From the NCBI GenBank assembly GCA_002311645.1, contig DBYW01000050.1, forward strand, positions 107,448 to 171,447: a stretch of 64,000 nt of DNA, given 5' to 3'. The stretch comes from Bacteroidales bacterium UBA1176. Lineage in GTDB: Bacteria > Bacteroidota > Bacteroidia > Bacteroidales > WCHB1-69. A program made the position numbers and the translations under genes. Under the pieces are notes generated by a model. The model worked only from the letters and a program-made list of their open reading frames with translations. It ran no database searches and was not told the DNA's origin. Positions 17,863 to 26,554 of this stretch are shown here, piece by piece (positions within the stretch are counted from its first letter, which is position 1; every line of letters starts with the position of its first letter).

Positions 17863-18967
17863 ACATACCTATATGGGCCGCATCCTGGCGGCCTTGATGC
17901 CGTTGGCATTGTTCTTCAGCGCGTGTAACGACACCCCGGACCTTACAGCCGACTACAAGGACATTTCCATTGCATACGGCATCCTCAATATCAACGATCC
18001 CATACACTATTTCAAGGTTTACAAAGGCTTCCTGACCGACGAGAACACCTTGGTGCAGGCGTCCCAGTGGGAAAATATCTATTATCCCATCGACTCGATT
18101 GAGGTCCGTTTGGAGGAGTATAACGACCACGGCATCCGCCAGCGCAGCGCTGTGCTCGATACAACTACCGCCATTAACAAGGAGTCTGGTTATTTCGCCA
18201 ACCCGCGGCAACTCCTCTACTACTCCGATTGGACGCTGAACCCGGATTGCAGGTATCGTTTGGTGATCAAGCACAAGAACAGCGGCAAGGAGGTCTATGC
18301 GGAGACGAACGTAGTGGACAATTGTAAATTCACGCGTCCGTTGAGTCAAAACCCGTTTAGTTCAGATTCACCTACCGATGTCGCCCCTACGTTTTTGGTG
18401 GAGGGTGGCGGCGGTTTGTCCACGCGCGACCGTAATGTCGCCATCAGCGACTTCTACATTACATTCCATTATATAGAAGTGGACAATAATACACAACAGG
18501 TTGCGCATAAGACCATTAAAAAGAAGATGAATTCGGGTTTTATGATGCCCCAATCCAACGGTAACATAACGTTTGATAAATTCAAACCTTCCGATTTGTT
18601 GAGTATGATAGCACAGGGCATGTCTCCCAACAACAATTTGACGCGCTATGTGGACACGGTGGACGGTCGCCCCTATTTTTGCCTGGAAGTGGAAGCATGG
18701 TTGGCAAACACCGAGTTCTACAATTATTACAATATCTCCAATCCTCATGGTGACATTGTGCAGCAGCGGATGGAGTATACGAACTTTGTTTCCGATGATG
18801 GCGATGCGTATGGCTTGATTGCGTCACGTAACAGATCTCGGATTATCTTGAAGTTTGACAATACAACGGGTCACAACGAGGATTCTCTTGTGAATGGACA
18901 TTTTACGAAGAATCTGAATTTCGATTATTATCGGAACTCGCCGGAATTTTTCGAAGTGACGAGATAA
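17855..18967 (+). CDS. Putative outer-membrane or periplasmic lipoprotein, Bacteroidota-specific
   Basis: 370 residues with a lipoprotein signal: MGRILAALMPLALFFSAC, the Cys of FFSAC being the acylation site. A charged MTKHTY precedes it, so the first Met may instead be 17873. The mature part is beta-rich with repeated Tyr/Asp, for example YKDISIAYGILNINDPIHYF and VYKGFL, which resembles the DUF4249-like group of Bacteroidota lipoproteins; I am not sure of the family. It overlaps the upstream barrel gene by 8 bases, which suggests that the lipoprotein and barrel work together at the outer membrane. A strong palindromic terminator follows. Confidence 0.6.
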   Translation: MTKHTYMGRILAALMPLALFFSACNDTPDLTADYKDISIAYGILNINDPIHYFKVYKGFLTDENTLVQASQWENIYYPIDSIEVRLEEYNDHGIRQRSAVLDTTTAINKESGYFANPRQLLYYSDWTLNPDCRYRLVIKHKNSGKEVYAETNVVDNCKFTRPLSQNPFSSDSPTDVAPTFLVEGGGGLSTRDRNVAISDFYITFHYIEVDNNTQQVAHKTIKKKMNSGFMMPQSNGNITFDKFKPSDLLSMIAQGMSPNNNLTRYVDTVDGRPYFCLEVEAWLANTEFYNYYNISNPHGDIVQQRMEYTNFVSDDGDAYGLIASRNRSRIILKFDNTTGHNEDSLVNGHFTKNLNFDYYRNSPEFFEVTR

Positions 18968-18968
18968 G

Positions 18969-19010
18969 AGATAAAAAGAGAGGCACCGATCGGTGCCTCT
19001 CTTTTTATCT
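18969..19010. terminator. Bidirectional terminator, perfect 42-base palindrome
   Basis: AGATAAAAAGAGAGGCACCG and its complement form one uninterrupted palindrome centred on ACCGATCGGT, with an A-run on one side and a T-run on the other. It ends the lipoprotein gene on the forward strand and the hexosaminidase gene on the reverse strand. The hexosaminidase stop codon (19005-19007) lies inside it. Confidence 0.88.
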
Positions 19011-20600
19011 CTTGCGGAAAGCAGTGTGCATTTCCACTTTGTTTTGGAATTTCTTCCAGTCTTTATGCGCAGGGTCTGTCCAAACGCACTCTGCCAGTGC
19101 GCAGATGCGCGGGTAAATCATGTAGTCGGCTTGCTCGGGCGTGTTGATGAACTCCGTCCATAGGTTGCACTGGCCGCCGAGGATGTGTTGCTTTGCCTTG
19201 TCGCTCAGTCCGGCAGGCATCGGGTCGAAGGTGTAGGCTGTTTCCAAGGTGATGAGCCCGGTCATGGCGAGGGGTTCCTTCTCGGGGTCGTCTTGGTAGA
19301 AGTTGAAGTAGCAGTGCGAGGTGGGGCATCGGATGACATCGTTGCCATGGTTGGCCGCGATGACGGCAGCCTTGGGATCTTGCCAACTCATGATGGTGGA
19401 CATGTTGACCATGTCCTCAGATACGATGTCATCCCAGATGATGGCCTTCTTGTCGAGTTGCTTCAGGTATTTTTCGATTTCGTTCATCAGCCATTGTTGC
19501 AAGGCCATTTCGTCTTTGAGCTGCTTGTCGGCGATGCGTTGTTGGCATTTGGGGCAGACTTGCCAGTTGTCGTTGAAGGCTTCGTCGCCACCAATGTGGA
19601 TGTAGGGGTAGGGGAAGAGTTCTGCGACCTCTTTGAGGACGTCCTTGTAGAACTCGAGCACGCCGTCGTTGCCGGCGCACATGATGGCCTTGGGTGGCCA
19701 ATAAGGGCCGACGGCCACGGTATAGGGGTAGTTGTCGCAGGCAAAATGCGGATAGGCGGCGAGGATGGCGCTGCAATGGCCGGGGATCTCGATTTCGGGA
19801 ATGACATCGATGTTGCGGGCGGCAGCGTATGCGACGATTTCACGGACTTGGTCTTTGGTGTAGAATCCGCCATACGTCATGGGCTCGTCGGGAAGGACAG
19901 GGTGCAACGTGTCCCATTTGCTGCGCTCCGGACGCCAGGCCCCCTTTTGGGTCAGAGCAGGGTATTTGTCGATCTGGATGCGCCAGCCGTGGTCATCCGT
20001 CAAGTGCCAATGGAACTTGTTGAGTTTGTAGACGGCCATACGGTCGAGGTATTTCTTGATGTAGTCGATGTCAAAAAAGTGGCGCGACACGTCAAGATGC
20101 GCTCCACGATAGGCGAAGCGCGGACGATCCTTGATCTTGGCGCACGGGATGGTGGGCTTGCCGCCCTCCGCGAGAAGAGACCCATAGCTCATCTGCTTCA
20201 GCGTTTGGAAGGCATAGAACAGACCGGCGGCACTGTTGGCGCGCGCGACGATGCGCCGACCCGTAATGCTCAATTCATAACCCTCATCTCCCAACGACTT
20301 GTCGTTTTTCTGGTTGACCTCGAAGAGGATGCTGTTCTTGCCGGCACTCTCCGCGTCCCCCAAGTTCGGACGGAGCTTGAAAAACTTCGTGTACTGCTCC
20401 CGGATCGTGTTCTGGATGTCACGTTTATCTTCCGGAAAGTTGCTGAAGCAGAGAAATGTTTCTTCGTCAACGGAAAAATGTCCCTTCTTGGGCGAGCATT
20501 CCAAAGGCTCCGGAATGATGGCTATCGGCTCCATTTTCTGGCAACTGTCAGTGAAAAATAATGATAATAATAAGATAATGAGTATGTTAATACGTTTCAT
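19005..20600 (-). CDS. Beta-N-acetylhexosaminidase, glycoside hydrolase family 20
   Basis: Removes terminal N-acetylglucosamine or -galactosamine from glycans, using the substrate acetamido group. 531 residues. The N-terminus MKRINILIILLLSLFFTDSC looks like a lipoprotein signal with Cys20 as the lipid site. Residues about 30-150 are the GH20b domain. The GH20 barrel follows: YRGAHLDVSRHFF, KFHWHLTDDHGWRIQID, DVIPEIEIPGH, and catalytic HIGGDEAF (Asp-Glu pair), then IWDDI and QCNLWTEF. A CxxC motif (VCPKCQ) sits after the active site. It is a likely host-glycan or peptidoglycan-sugar forager at the cell surface. The unit is monocistronic. Confidence 0.95.
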   Translation of the reverse strand: MKRINILIILLLSLFFTDSCQKMEPIAIIPEPLECSPKKGHFSVDEETFLCFSNFPEDKRDIQNTIREQYTKFFKLRPNLGDAESAGKNSILFEVNQKNDKSLGDEGYELSITGRRIVARANSAAGLFYAFQTLKQMSYGSLLAEGGKPTIPCAKIKDRPRFAYRGAHLDVSRHFFDIDYIKKYLDRMAVYKLNKFHWHLTDDHGWRIQIDKYPALTQKGAWRPERSKWDTLHPVLPDEPMTYGGFYTKDQVREIVAYAAARNIDVIPEIEIPGHCSAILAAYPHFACDNYPYTVAVGPYWPPKAIMCAGNDGVLEFYKDVLKEVAELFPYPYIHIGGDEAFNDNWQVCPKCQQRIADKQLKDEMALQQWLMNEIEKYLKQLDKKAIIWDDIVSEDMVNMSTIMSWQDPKAAVIAANHGNDVIRCPTSHCYFNFYQDDPEKEPLAMTGLITLETAYTFDPMPAGLSDKAKQHILGGQCNLWTEFINTPEQADYMIYPRICALAECVWTDPAHKDWKKFQNKVEMHTAFRKR

Positions 20601-20697
20601 AGAAGATGTGTTTTGAACTGCGAAGATACGAAAAGATATTCAGATACGACGGTTAGCAATTTTTTTTAAAAAGCGGAAATTCAGCTTTTTTATTGGA

Positions 20698-20705
20698 TAT
20701 CTTTG
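20698..20705 (+). promoter_or_regulatory. -7 box upstream of the VWA/beta-barrel gene
   Basis: TATCTTTG followed by C, 67 bases before the start at 20773. It sits in the 172-base divergent gap between the hexosaminidase and this gene. A weaker reverse-strand match (TATCTTCG, around 20622-20629) may serve the hexosaminidase. Confidence 0.5.
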
Positions 20706-20772
20706 CTTTGCTTTTTGGTGTATTATGCAATAAAAGCAGATTATTAGAGTTTAGAAATAAATTTTTGTGATT

Positions 20773-22554
20773 ATGAAAAGAATATTGTTATTGTTAGCAA
20801 GTGTTTTGTTTGTAGCGGCCTCGTTTGCGCAGGCTGACAAGGCTAAGTACTACATCGAGGGCGAATATTCTATCAGCCGTAGTGCAGGCGGGAAATTCGT
20901 CTATAATCTTTCCAATATCTCTTCTAAAGGCATCTATTTTTCGGTCCCCGACACGCTGCGCGGCGTGGTTGAACCGGATGAGTCCATCTCGTTCACTTTC
21001 GAGAAGGCCACTACAGATTGCCCGGACGGATTCAAGGATGGCCTGAAGTTCTGGAAATGGCAAAATAACGGCAAGAACTATTCCTGGCAGCGCGACAGCG
21101 AGGTTAAGGATGCCCAGCAGAACTTCGAGACGGACAAAGTCATGGTGGCTATGCTGATATTGGACTGCAGCAACTCATTGGGTGATGCCAACTTCGCCAA
21201 ACTCAAGAGCAGCGCCATCAAGTTCCTCGACATCCTGTACAACGCCTCTCCCGACGGCAGCGTCCGCATCGGCATCATCGGCTTCAACACCATGAGCAAC
21301 ACAGACGAGATGGTGCGCGACATCGAACCGCTCACCACCTCCTCCAAGGATCGTATGGTGCAGTTTATCCAGGGCCTCACCCTCTATAACAACACCTCCC
21401 TCTATTACGCCATGCGCAAAGGCTCTGACATGATTTCCGACTATGTGTCCTCCCTCTCCGCCGAGGATCGCGACAAGTTTGACCATGCCTGCATGGTCTC
21501 CTTTACCGACGGCTACGACAACCATTCCAAGGACGAACGCCTTGGCGTGCCCCAACGTGGCCTTGACAACCCCTATTTCCAATATATTCGCGACAATGTC
21601 GTGAATCGTTCTGTCGGCGGCAAGTTCCTCAAGAGCCACGTGATCGCCGTGAAGGGCAACGACGTGTCTGAAGACAACAAACTATACAAAGAGGTTTTCC
21701 AAGGCATCTCCTCCGAAGACCCTGTCTTGTTGGACGATTTCTCCCAGGTAGAGGCCCAATTCGAAAAGATGGCCAACGATCTTATCAAACGTTGGCAGAA
21801 CCTGACCTGTTACGTGCCCAGTGCCCACCAGGGGCGTGTGCGCTGGACTATCGGCGACTATACCGATAACAGCACCGTCACCCAAACCGTGGTGGAAAAA
21901 ACAAATGAAATCAAGGAAAAGGCGGTCTCTTACACGAAAAAAGCCTTCTTGGGCTTGAATGTTGGCCTCGACTTCGAAATTGCCTCCATGAGGAGATCCT
22001 TTACATACGTTGGACTTTGCACAGGCTTCGACTTTGCTGTTCCTTTGAAGACCAATGATAATGTAGCCGTGGGTGGCATGCTCTCCCTGAAATGGCCGTT
22101 CTTCGTGCGTGGACCGTTCCACCTCGGTGCCGGACCGTTGTTCCTCGTGGGTGACTATGAGAACAAAGCATCTTTTATGCTCGGCACAGGTGTTGATCTG
22201 CGTTTTCGCAACAAGGTGGAGAGACCTAAGAAGTTTGATTGGACTGCCCAAAACAGAATAGGAGCAGGTGGTACGCTACGACTGGGCTTCACCACCATCA
22301 AGCATAAACTCTATTTCTTCACCGACCTGACATTAGGTGGTTTCGGCACGCAATATACCGATATTAAAGATATCCCCAATGTTCCAATTTATGATGAAAA
22401 TGGTGCTGAGATCCCGTTGGATGTTTTAAAACCGCGTTGGGGACATAATGAGCATTTCTATTCAGAGTCGGGTACAGAAATTGAACAATTTATGTACGAG
22501 AATGCACATCACCTTTATTTCAACTTCTCCTTGAATGTAGGCTATCGTTTCTAA
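20773..22554 (+). CDS. Von Willebrand factor A domain fused to a C-terminal outer-membrane beta-barrel
   Basis: 593 residues. Signal peptide MKRILLLLASVLFVAASFAQ. Residues 25-115 are a beta-rich domain. Residues about 122-345 form a VWA domain with a complete MIDAS: DCSNS (131-135), a Thr in YNNTSLYYAM, and Asp in SFTDGYDN (243-250), so metal-dependent ligand binding is likely. The last 200 residues alternate like barrel strands (FLGLNVGLDFEIAS, YVGLCTGFDFAVPL, GPFHLGAGPLFLVGDY) and end in VGYRF, a classic C-terminal outer-membrane signature. VWA domain plus barrel in one chain is unusual: the barrel would anchor a binding or adhesion domain. Its stop overlaps the hemW stop on the other strand. 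Confidence 0.8.
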   Translation: MKRILLLLASVLFVAASFAQADKAKYYIEGEYSISRSAGGKFVYNLSNISSKGIYFSVPDTLRGVVEPDESISFTFEKATTDCPDGFKDGLKFWKWQNNGKNYSWQRDSEVKDAQQNFETDKVMVAMLILDCSNSLGDANFAKLKSSAIKFLDILYNASPDGSVRIGIIGFNTMSNTDEMVRDIEPLTTSSKDRMVQFIQGLTLYNNTSLYYAMRKGSDMISDYVSSLSAEDRDKFDHACMVSFTDGYDNHSKDERLGVPQRGLDNPYFQYIRDNVVNRSVGGKFLKSHVIAVKGNDVSEDNKLYKEVFQGISSEDPVLLDDFSQVEAQFEKMANDLIKRWQNLTCYVPSAHQGRVRWTIGDYTDNSTVTQTVVEKTNEIKEKAVSYTKKAFLGLNVGLDFEIASMRRSFTYVGLCTGFDFAVPLKTNDNVAVGGMLSLKWPFFVRGPFHLGAGPLFLVGDYENKASFMLGTGVDLRFRNKVERPKKFDWTAQNRIGAGGTLRLGFTTIKHKLYFFTDLTLGGFGTQYTDIKDIPNVPIYDENGAEIPLDVLKPRWGHNEHFYSESGTEIEQFMYENAHHLYFNFSLNVGYRF

Positions 22555-23699
22555 TCCACGATAAATAGACTTTCGGCAATGCCGTCGGCGAACCAGAGAC
22601 CTTTTGCGGTGAGTCTCAGTCTGCCGGCGGCATTTTCGTACCATATAGTCGGCACGTTCGACTCAAAATGGCGAACGATGTTATGGACTCTTTTTTCACC
22701 ATAGTGCAGTGCGATCTCGTTGAGATCGATTCCATTGCGGGTGCGCAGCGATAGCAGGAGTGTTTCGTTGTAGATGTCGGTGGGGGAGAGTTCTTCACGC
22801 TCTTCGCACATCCTGCCACAGTGTATATTTTCCGCGTGGCGTTTTAGGTTTGCCGGGTTCCATTGTCGGGAGTGCCCGTCGAAGGAATGTGCGGCGGGAC
22901 CCAATCCCAAGTATGGCGTGTGGTTCCAATAGGCGGAGTTGTGGCGCGACTCGAAGTCTGGCTGGCAGAAGTTGGAGATTTCGTACTGTTCAAACCGCGG
23001 GCGCGCGGGTGTTCCGCTTGTGGTGATTTTTTCAATCAGCAAGTCATACTGTCGCGCCGCCTGCTCATCGTCCACGGGCGCGTGTTTGCCCCCTTGGATT
23101 TGCTTGTAAAGTCGGCTGTTCTCTTCCACCGTGAGGGCGTAGCAGGAAAGGTGCCGGATGGGGAGGCTGAAGGCAGTGTCAAGCTCTTGTGCCCACTCGG
23201 CGTCACTGCGTTCCGAGACCCCATAGATGAGGTCTGTGGAGATGTTTTCAAAGCCGGCCCGTCGGGCATTGTCTACGGCATCGAGGGCTTGTTGCGCGGT
23301 ATGCCGCCGCCCCATGAACCGCAACACGTGCTCTTGGAACGACTGCACCCCGATGCTCAGGCGGTTGATGCCAAGCTCCCGCAATGCGTAGCAATAGTCT
23401 CGGGTGAGTTGCTCGGGGTTGGCCTCCAATGTGATCTCTGTCAGATTGCTTGTGTCGTAATATTTTTCTACTTGTTGTAATATTTGCGACAACTCGTCGG
23501 CAGTGAGCAAACTCGGGGTGCCACCGCCAAAATAGAGGGTTTGTATGGAGTCCTGCGGCAGATAGTCGCGCCGAAGTCTGATTTCATCCAACAGGGTCTT
23601 GACGTAGAACTCCTTGTCGCGGGTGCTTGCCACGGAGTAGAAACCGCAGTAGATGCACTTGCTCAGGCAAAAGGGGACGTGTATGTATATGCCGGCCAT
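22551..23699 (-). CDS. hemW: Radical SAM heme chaperone HemW (HemN-like)
   Basis: 382 residues. Radical SAM cluster motif CLSKCIYC (Cx3Cx2C, residues 11-18) followed by the SAM-binding GGGTPSLL. HemW inserts heme into respiratory enzymes. It is often annotated as oxygen-independent coproporphyrinogen oxidase, but true HemN is longer; the N-terminus MAGIYIHVPFC and this length point to HemW. The family features RLSIGVQSFQEHVLRFMGR and DLIYGV are present. It lies downstream of a terminator that ends the preceding unit, so it needs its own promoter, which I could not identify. Convergent with the VWA gene, sharing overlapping stop codons. Confidence 0.9.
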   Translation of the reverse strand: MAGIYIHVPFCLSKCIYCGFYSVASTRDKEFYVKTLLDEIRLRRDYLPQDSIQTLYFGGGTPSLLTADELSQILQQVEKYYDTSNLTEITLEANPEQLTRDYCYALRELGINRLSIGVQSFQEHVLRFMGRRHTAQQALDAVDNARRAGFENISTDLIYGVSERSDAEWAQELDTAFSLPIRHLSCYALTVEENSRLYKQIQGGKHAPVDDEQAARQYDLLIEKITTSGTPARPRFEQYEISNFCQPDFESRHNSAYWNHTPYLGLGPAAHSFDGHSRQWNPANLKRHAENIHCGRMCEEREELSPTDIYNETLLLSLRTRNGIDLNEIALHYGEKRVHNIVRHFESNVPTIWYENAAGRLRLTAKGLWFADGIAESLFIVD

Positions 23700-23711
23700 A
23701 TTGGATTGGGG

Positions 23712-23743
23712 TAAAAAAAAGCACCTATGTGGATAGGTGCTTT
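23712..23743 (-). terminator. Terminator of the glmM-thioredoxin-synthase operon
   Basis: Stem AAAGCACCTAT (23718-23728) with ATAGGTGCTTT (23733-23743) around a 4-base loop. On the reverse strand it is followed by eight T residues. It lies 18 bases after the stop of the alpha-oxoamine synthase gene and just upstream of hemW. Confidence 0.8.
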
Positions 23744-23761
23744 GCTATCGGGAGGGTTGGA

Positions 23762-25027
23762 TTACATCTTGATTAAGGCCATGTCGGGGATGGGCAGGTT
23801 ATATTCGCCCTTGGCCAAACGGCTCTTGATGTCACGGAAGGCTTCCAAGGTGCGGTTGACGTCTTCCATGCTGTGTGCTGCAGTGGGGATGATGCGGAAG
23901 ATGAGCATGCCGGCCGGAATGACGGGGTAGGTGACGATAGAGCAGAAGATGTTGTAGTTCTCGCGCAGGTCAACCGCAATGTTGGCGGCCTCATTGATTT
24001 CGCAGGGCAGGAACACGGGCGTGACGCAGGCCTCGGCGGGTCCGATGTCATAGCCTAATTCGCGGAAACCTTTTTGCAGACTGCGGGTGATTTCCCAGAG
24101 GTGGGCTCTGAGTCTGTCGCCTTCTTCGCTGCGGATGATTTCGAGACGTTTCAGGCAGCCGACCACGATGGGCATGGGCAGTGATTTGGCATACATTTGG
24201 GAGCGCATGTTGTAGCGCAGAAAATTGACGATGGCTTTTTCGGAAGCGACGAAGCCGCCGATGGTGGCCATGGACTTGGCATAGGCGCCGATGTAGATGT
24301 CGATGTCGTCCATTACGCCGAAATGCTCGGAGGTGCCTCGGCCGTGCGGGCCCATGCAGCCGAAGCCGTGGGCGTCGTCAATCAGTATGCGGAATTGGTA
24401 TTTCTTCTTGAGGGCTGCGATTTGGTCAAGGATACCGAGCGCGCCGGTCATGCCGAACACGCCTTCGGTGATGAGCAGGACGCCGCCACCTTGCTTGTCT
24501 GCGAGCTCGCAGGCACTGGCAAGGATTTTGTCGCAGTCTTCGATGTCGTTGTGGCGGAATTTGAAACTTTTGCCAATATGGAGACGGATGCCGTCGCGCA
24601 GGCATGCGTGGGCCTCGGCATCGTATACGATGACGTCGCGGCGGGTTACCAGGGAGTCGATGGTGGACATGATGCCCTGATAGCCGAAATTGAACTCGAA
24701 GGCGGCCTCTTTATGCTCGAATTCGGCCAGTTCTCTTTCTAATTGCTCGTGAAGCGCGGTCTGTCCGGTCATCATGCGGCTGCCCATGGGGTACGCCATG
24801 CCCCAGCGTGCGGCACCTTCGGCATCAGCCTTGCGAACCTCGGGATGGTTGGCCAATCCAAGGTAATTGTTGATGCTCCAGCACAACACGTCTTTGCCGT
24901 TGAAGCGCATGTGGGGGCCAAGTTCGCCCTCTAACTTCGGAAATGCGAAATATCCGTCGATTTTTTCACGATATTGTCCAATGGGACCACCGGATGATTC
25001 TTTGACTCTTTCAAAAATGTCCTTCAT
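23762..25027 (-). CDS. Alpha-oxoamine synthase-family PLP enzyme (acyl-CoA/amino acid condensing)
   Basis: 421 residues of the fold-I PLP family that joins an acyl group to an amino acid with decarboxylation (glycine C-acetyltransferase, serine palmitoyltransferase, 8-amino-7-oxononanoate synthase, cysteate acyltransferase). Seen: SINNYLGLANHPEV, YPMGSRMMTGQ, AEAHACLRDG (His140 stacks on PLP), LIDDAHGFG (Asp217/218), and the PLP lysine in GAYAKSMATIGGF (Lys251), where many relatives have TFSKS. Serine palmitoyltransferase makes the sphingolipids typical of Bacteroidales; cysteate acyltransferase would make sulfonolipids. The substrate cannot be decided. Last gene of an operon that begins with glmM, with no lipid genes near. 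Confidence 0.8.
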   Translation of the reverse strand: MKDIFERVKESSGGPIGQYREKIDGYFAFPKLEGELGPHMRFNGKDVLCWSINNYLGLANHPEVRKADAEGAARWGMAYPMGSRMMTGQTALHEQLERELAEFEHKEAAFEFNFGYQGIMSTIDSLVTRRDVIVYDAEAHACLRDGIRLHIGKSFKFRHNDIEDCDKILASACELADKQGGGVLLITEGVFGMTGALGILDQIAALKKKYQFRILIDDAHGFGCMGPHGRGTSEHFGVMDDIDIYIGAYAKSMATIGGFVASEKAIVNFLRYNMRSQMYAKSLPMPIVVGCLKRLEIIRSEEGDRLRAHLWEITRSLQKGFRELGYDIGPAEACVTPVFLPCEINEAANIAVDLRENYNIFCSIVTYPVIPAGMLIFRIIPTAAHSMEDVNRTLEAFRDIKSRLAKGEYNLPIPDMALIKM

Positions 25028-25057
25028 AATAGTATTGTTGGTTAAGTGTTTTCGGGT

Positions 25058-26545
25058 TTATTGTTTGTTCTTTTTCAACTCTATTTTTTCATACTCTTCA
25101 AGGAATTGAGGCAGGTTGTTCATGTCGATTCGCTTGTTGAGGATGATGCGGTGGTCGGAATTGTCAATAATGAACATGGCTGGATTTCCTGTTTCGTATA
25201 TGCCAAAGTGGTCAAGGTAGTCGATGTTGCCCTTGTTGCCGCCAACTTGCGTCCAAGGATATTTGTTGTCCTTTACATACTTTTTCCACGCCTCGATGGT
25301 GTCGTCGTTGCCAATGGCGTAGACATCGAAATTACGTGTGCCCGCAGTCTCCAGGGAGTCGTAAACATGATACAGTTTTTTGGATTCTTTCTTGCAGGTA
25401 GGGCAGTTGGGGTCGTAGAACCAGAGGATGGTGTAGGGCTTTGTGGTGTGGTATGACGATTTCCATAGATGGGCATCCTCGTACAAGTTGGTGTCAGGGA
25501 TGATGAGCTCTGGGGCGATTTTACCAATCAGGATGGGTTCAATACGCTTGATGCGCTTTTCATATTTGGCCAGCAGGTCGTCGTCGAGCCAGTAACACTT
25601 GCCCGCCAACTGGTTGTTCTTCGCAATGTGATAGAACACGGCATCATGTCCGATAATCTTGCTGGTCTCGAACTCGTAAGTGAGCCAGCTGACACAGTAG
25701 TGGTACATGAACGTGTCCTTCTCTGTCTTCTCCAAAAACAGGTCAATATACTGGTTGATGGTGTCGGATGCCTGGTAATAGAGTATTTTGGTAAAATAAT
25801 CTTTCATTTTGGGCTCGAAAGAAGGGATGTAGATGAAACGATGGTCGCCCAGATCAAAATTATCCCAAAAATGTCTGCGATAATAGTACACTTGGGCTTC
25901 TTTGTCGACGGAGCCATCATCTTTCGTGATCGTGGGCACTTCGACTTCTTGGTAAGATTTCTGCATCTTGGAGAACAGGTAGTCGGGATGGGCGGCGATG
26001 AGTTCATTGATGAAATCTTGCATCTCAGTGTTGAGATTCTTGAGCTTCTCCTTGTATACTTCGGCACTGTCCGTTTTGCCTGCGCCCTCAAAGTCTTTCA
26101 CCTTCTTGCCCCATGCCGTTGCTCTTTTCTGTGCATCTGCGGTTTTGCGCTGGAATTTCAGCATCTCCACGTTTTCGGGCGAATTTTGGACGGAGAAATT
26201 TTCGACGTTGCCAGTCGTGTCAAGATTGTAGGTGAAGAATTGGTTGTTGTCGATGATGAAGTTCAGGTATAGTTTCTTTTCACCGGACACAAGCGAATAC
26301 ATGCCGTCGTCATACTTCTTGGTTCCCTTGAATACGAACTTTCCGGGTGCAACGGGTGTCGTGGAATCTTTGAGAATCAGTTTTTCATTGTAATGAATCA
26401 CCAAGTACATTAATTTGTCCTTGGAGTTCTTGATGTTGAAAGTGATCTCGTGGCCTTGCTTGGGTGTGCTTTTGCTTTTTTGTGCGGAAAGGCTGCCTAT
26501 GATGAAAACACAGATAAGAAAGAGTAGTAAATAATGTTTTTTCAT
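25058..26545 (-). CDS. Secreted DUF5106/thioredoxin-like protein (copy 1)
   Basis: 495 residues. Signal peptide MKKHYLLLFLICVFIIGSLSAQ. Residues 30-130 resemble a DUF4369-type N-terminal beta domain; the middle (about 140-340) is helical, as in DUF5106 proteins. The C-terminal part (about 350-480) is a thioredoxin fold: TILWFYDPNCPTCKKESK with active site CPTC, and later NPAMFIID before the cis-proline region. Such TlpA/ResA-like proteins reduce disulfides or act as chaperones in the periplasm. It is a tandem paralogue of the next upstream gene, whose stop is 9 bases away, and precedes the alpha-oxoamine synthase. Specific partner unknown. Confidence 0.8.
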   Translation of the reverse strand: MKKHYLLLFLICVFIIGSLSAQKSKSTPKQGHEITFNIKNSKDKLMYLVIHYNEKLILKDSTTPVAPGKFVFKGTKKYDDGMYSLVSGEKKLYLNFIIDNNQFFTYNLDTTGNVENFSVQNSPENVEMLKFQRKTADAQKRATAWGKKVKDFEGAGKTDSAEVYKEKLKNLNTEMQDFINELIAAHPDYLFSKMQKSYQEVEVPTITKDDGSVDKEAQVYYYRRHFWDNFDLGDHRFIYIPSFEPKMKDYFTKILYYQASDTINQYIDLFLEKTEKDTFMYHYCVSWLTYEFETSKIIGHDAVFYHIAKNNQLAGKCYWLDDDLLAKYEKRIKRIEPILIGKIAPELIIPDTNLYEDAHLWKSSYHTTKPYTILWFYDPNCPTCKKESKKLYHVYDSLETAGTRNFDVYAIGNDDTIEAWKKYVKDNKYPWTQVGGNKGNIDYLDHFGIYETGNPAMFIIDNSDHRIILNKRIDMNNLPQFLEEYEKIELKKNKQ

Positions 26546-26554
26546 AACTGGTTT

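Noticed and set aside
19185..20561. Forward frame opposite the hexosaminidase gene
   Set aside because: Antisense shadow of a certain GH20 enzyme with a complete catalytic motif.
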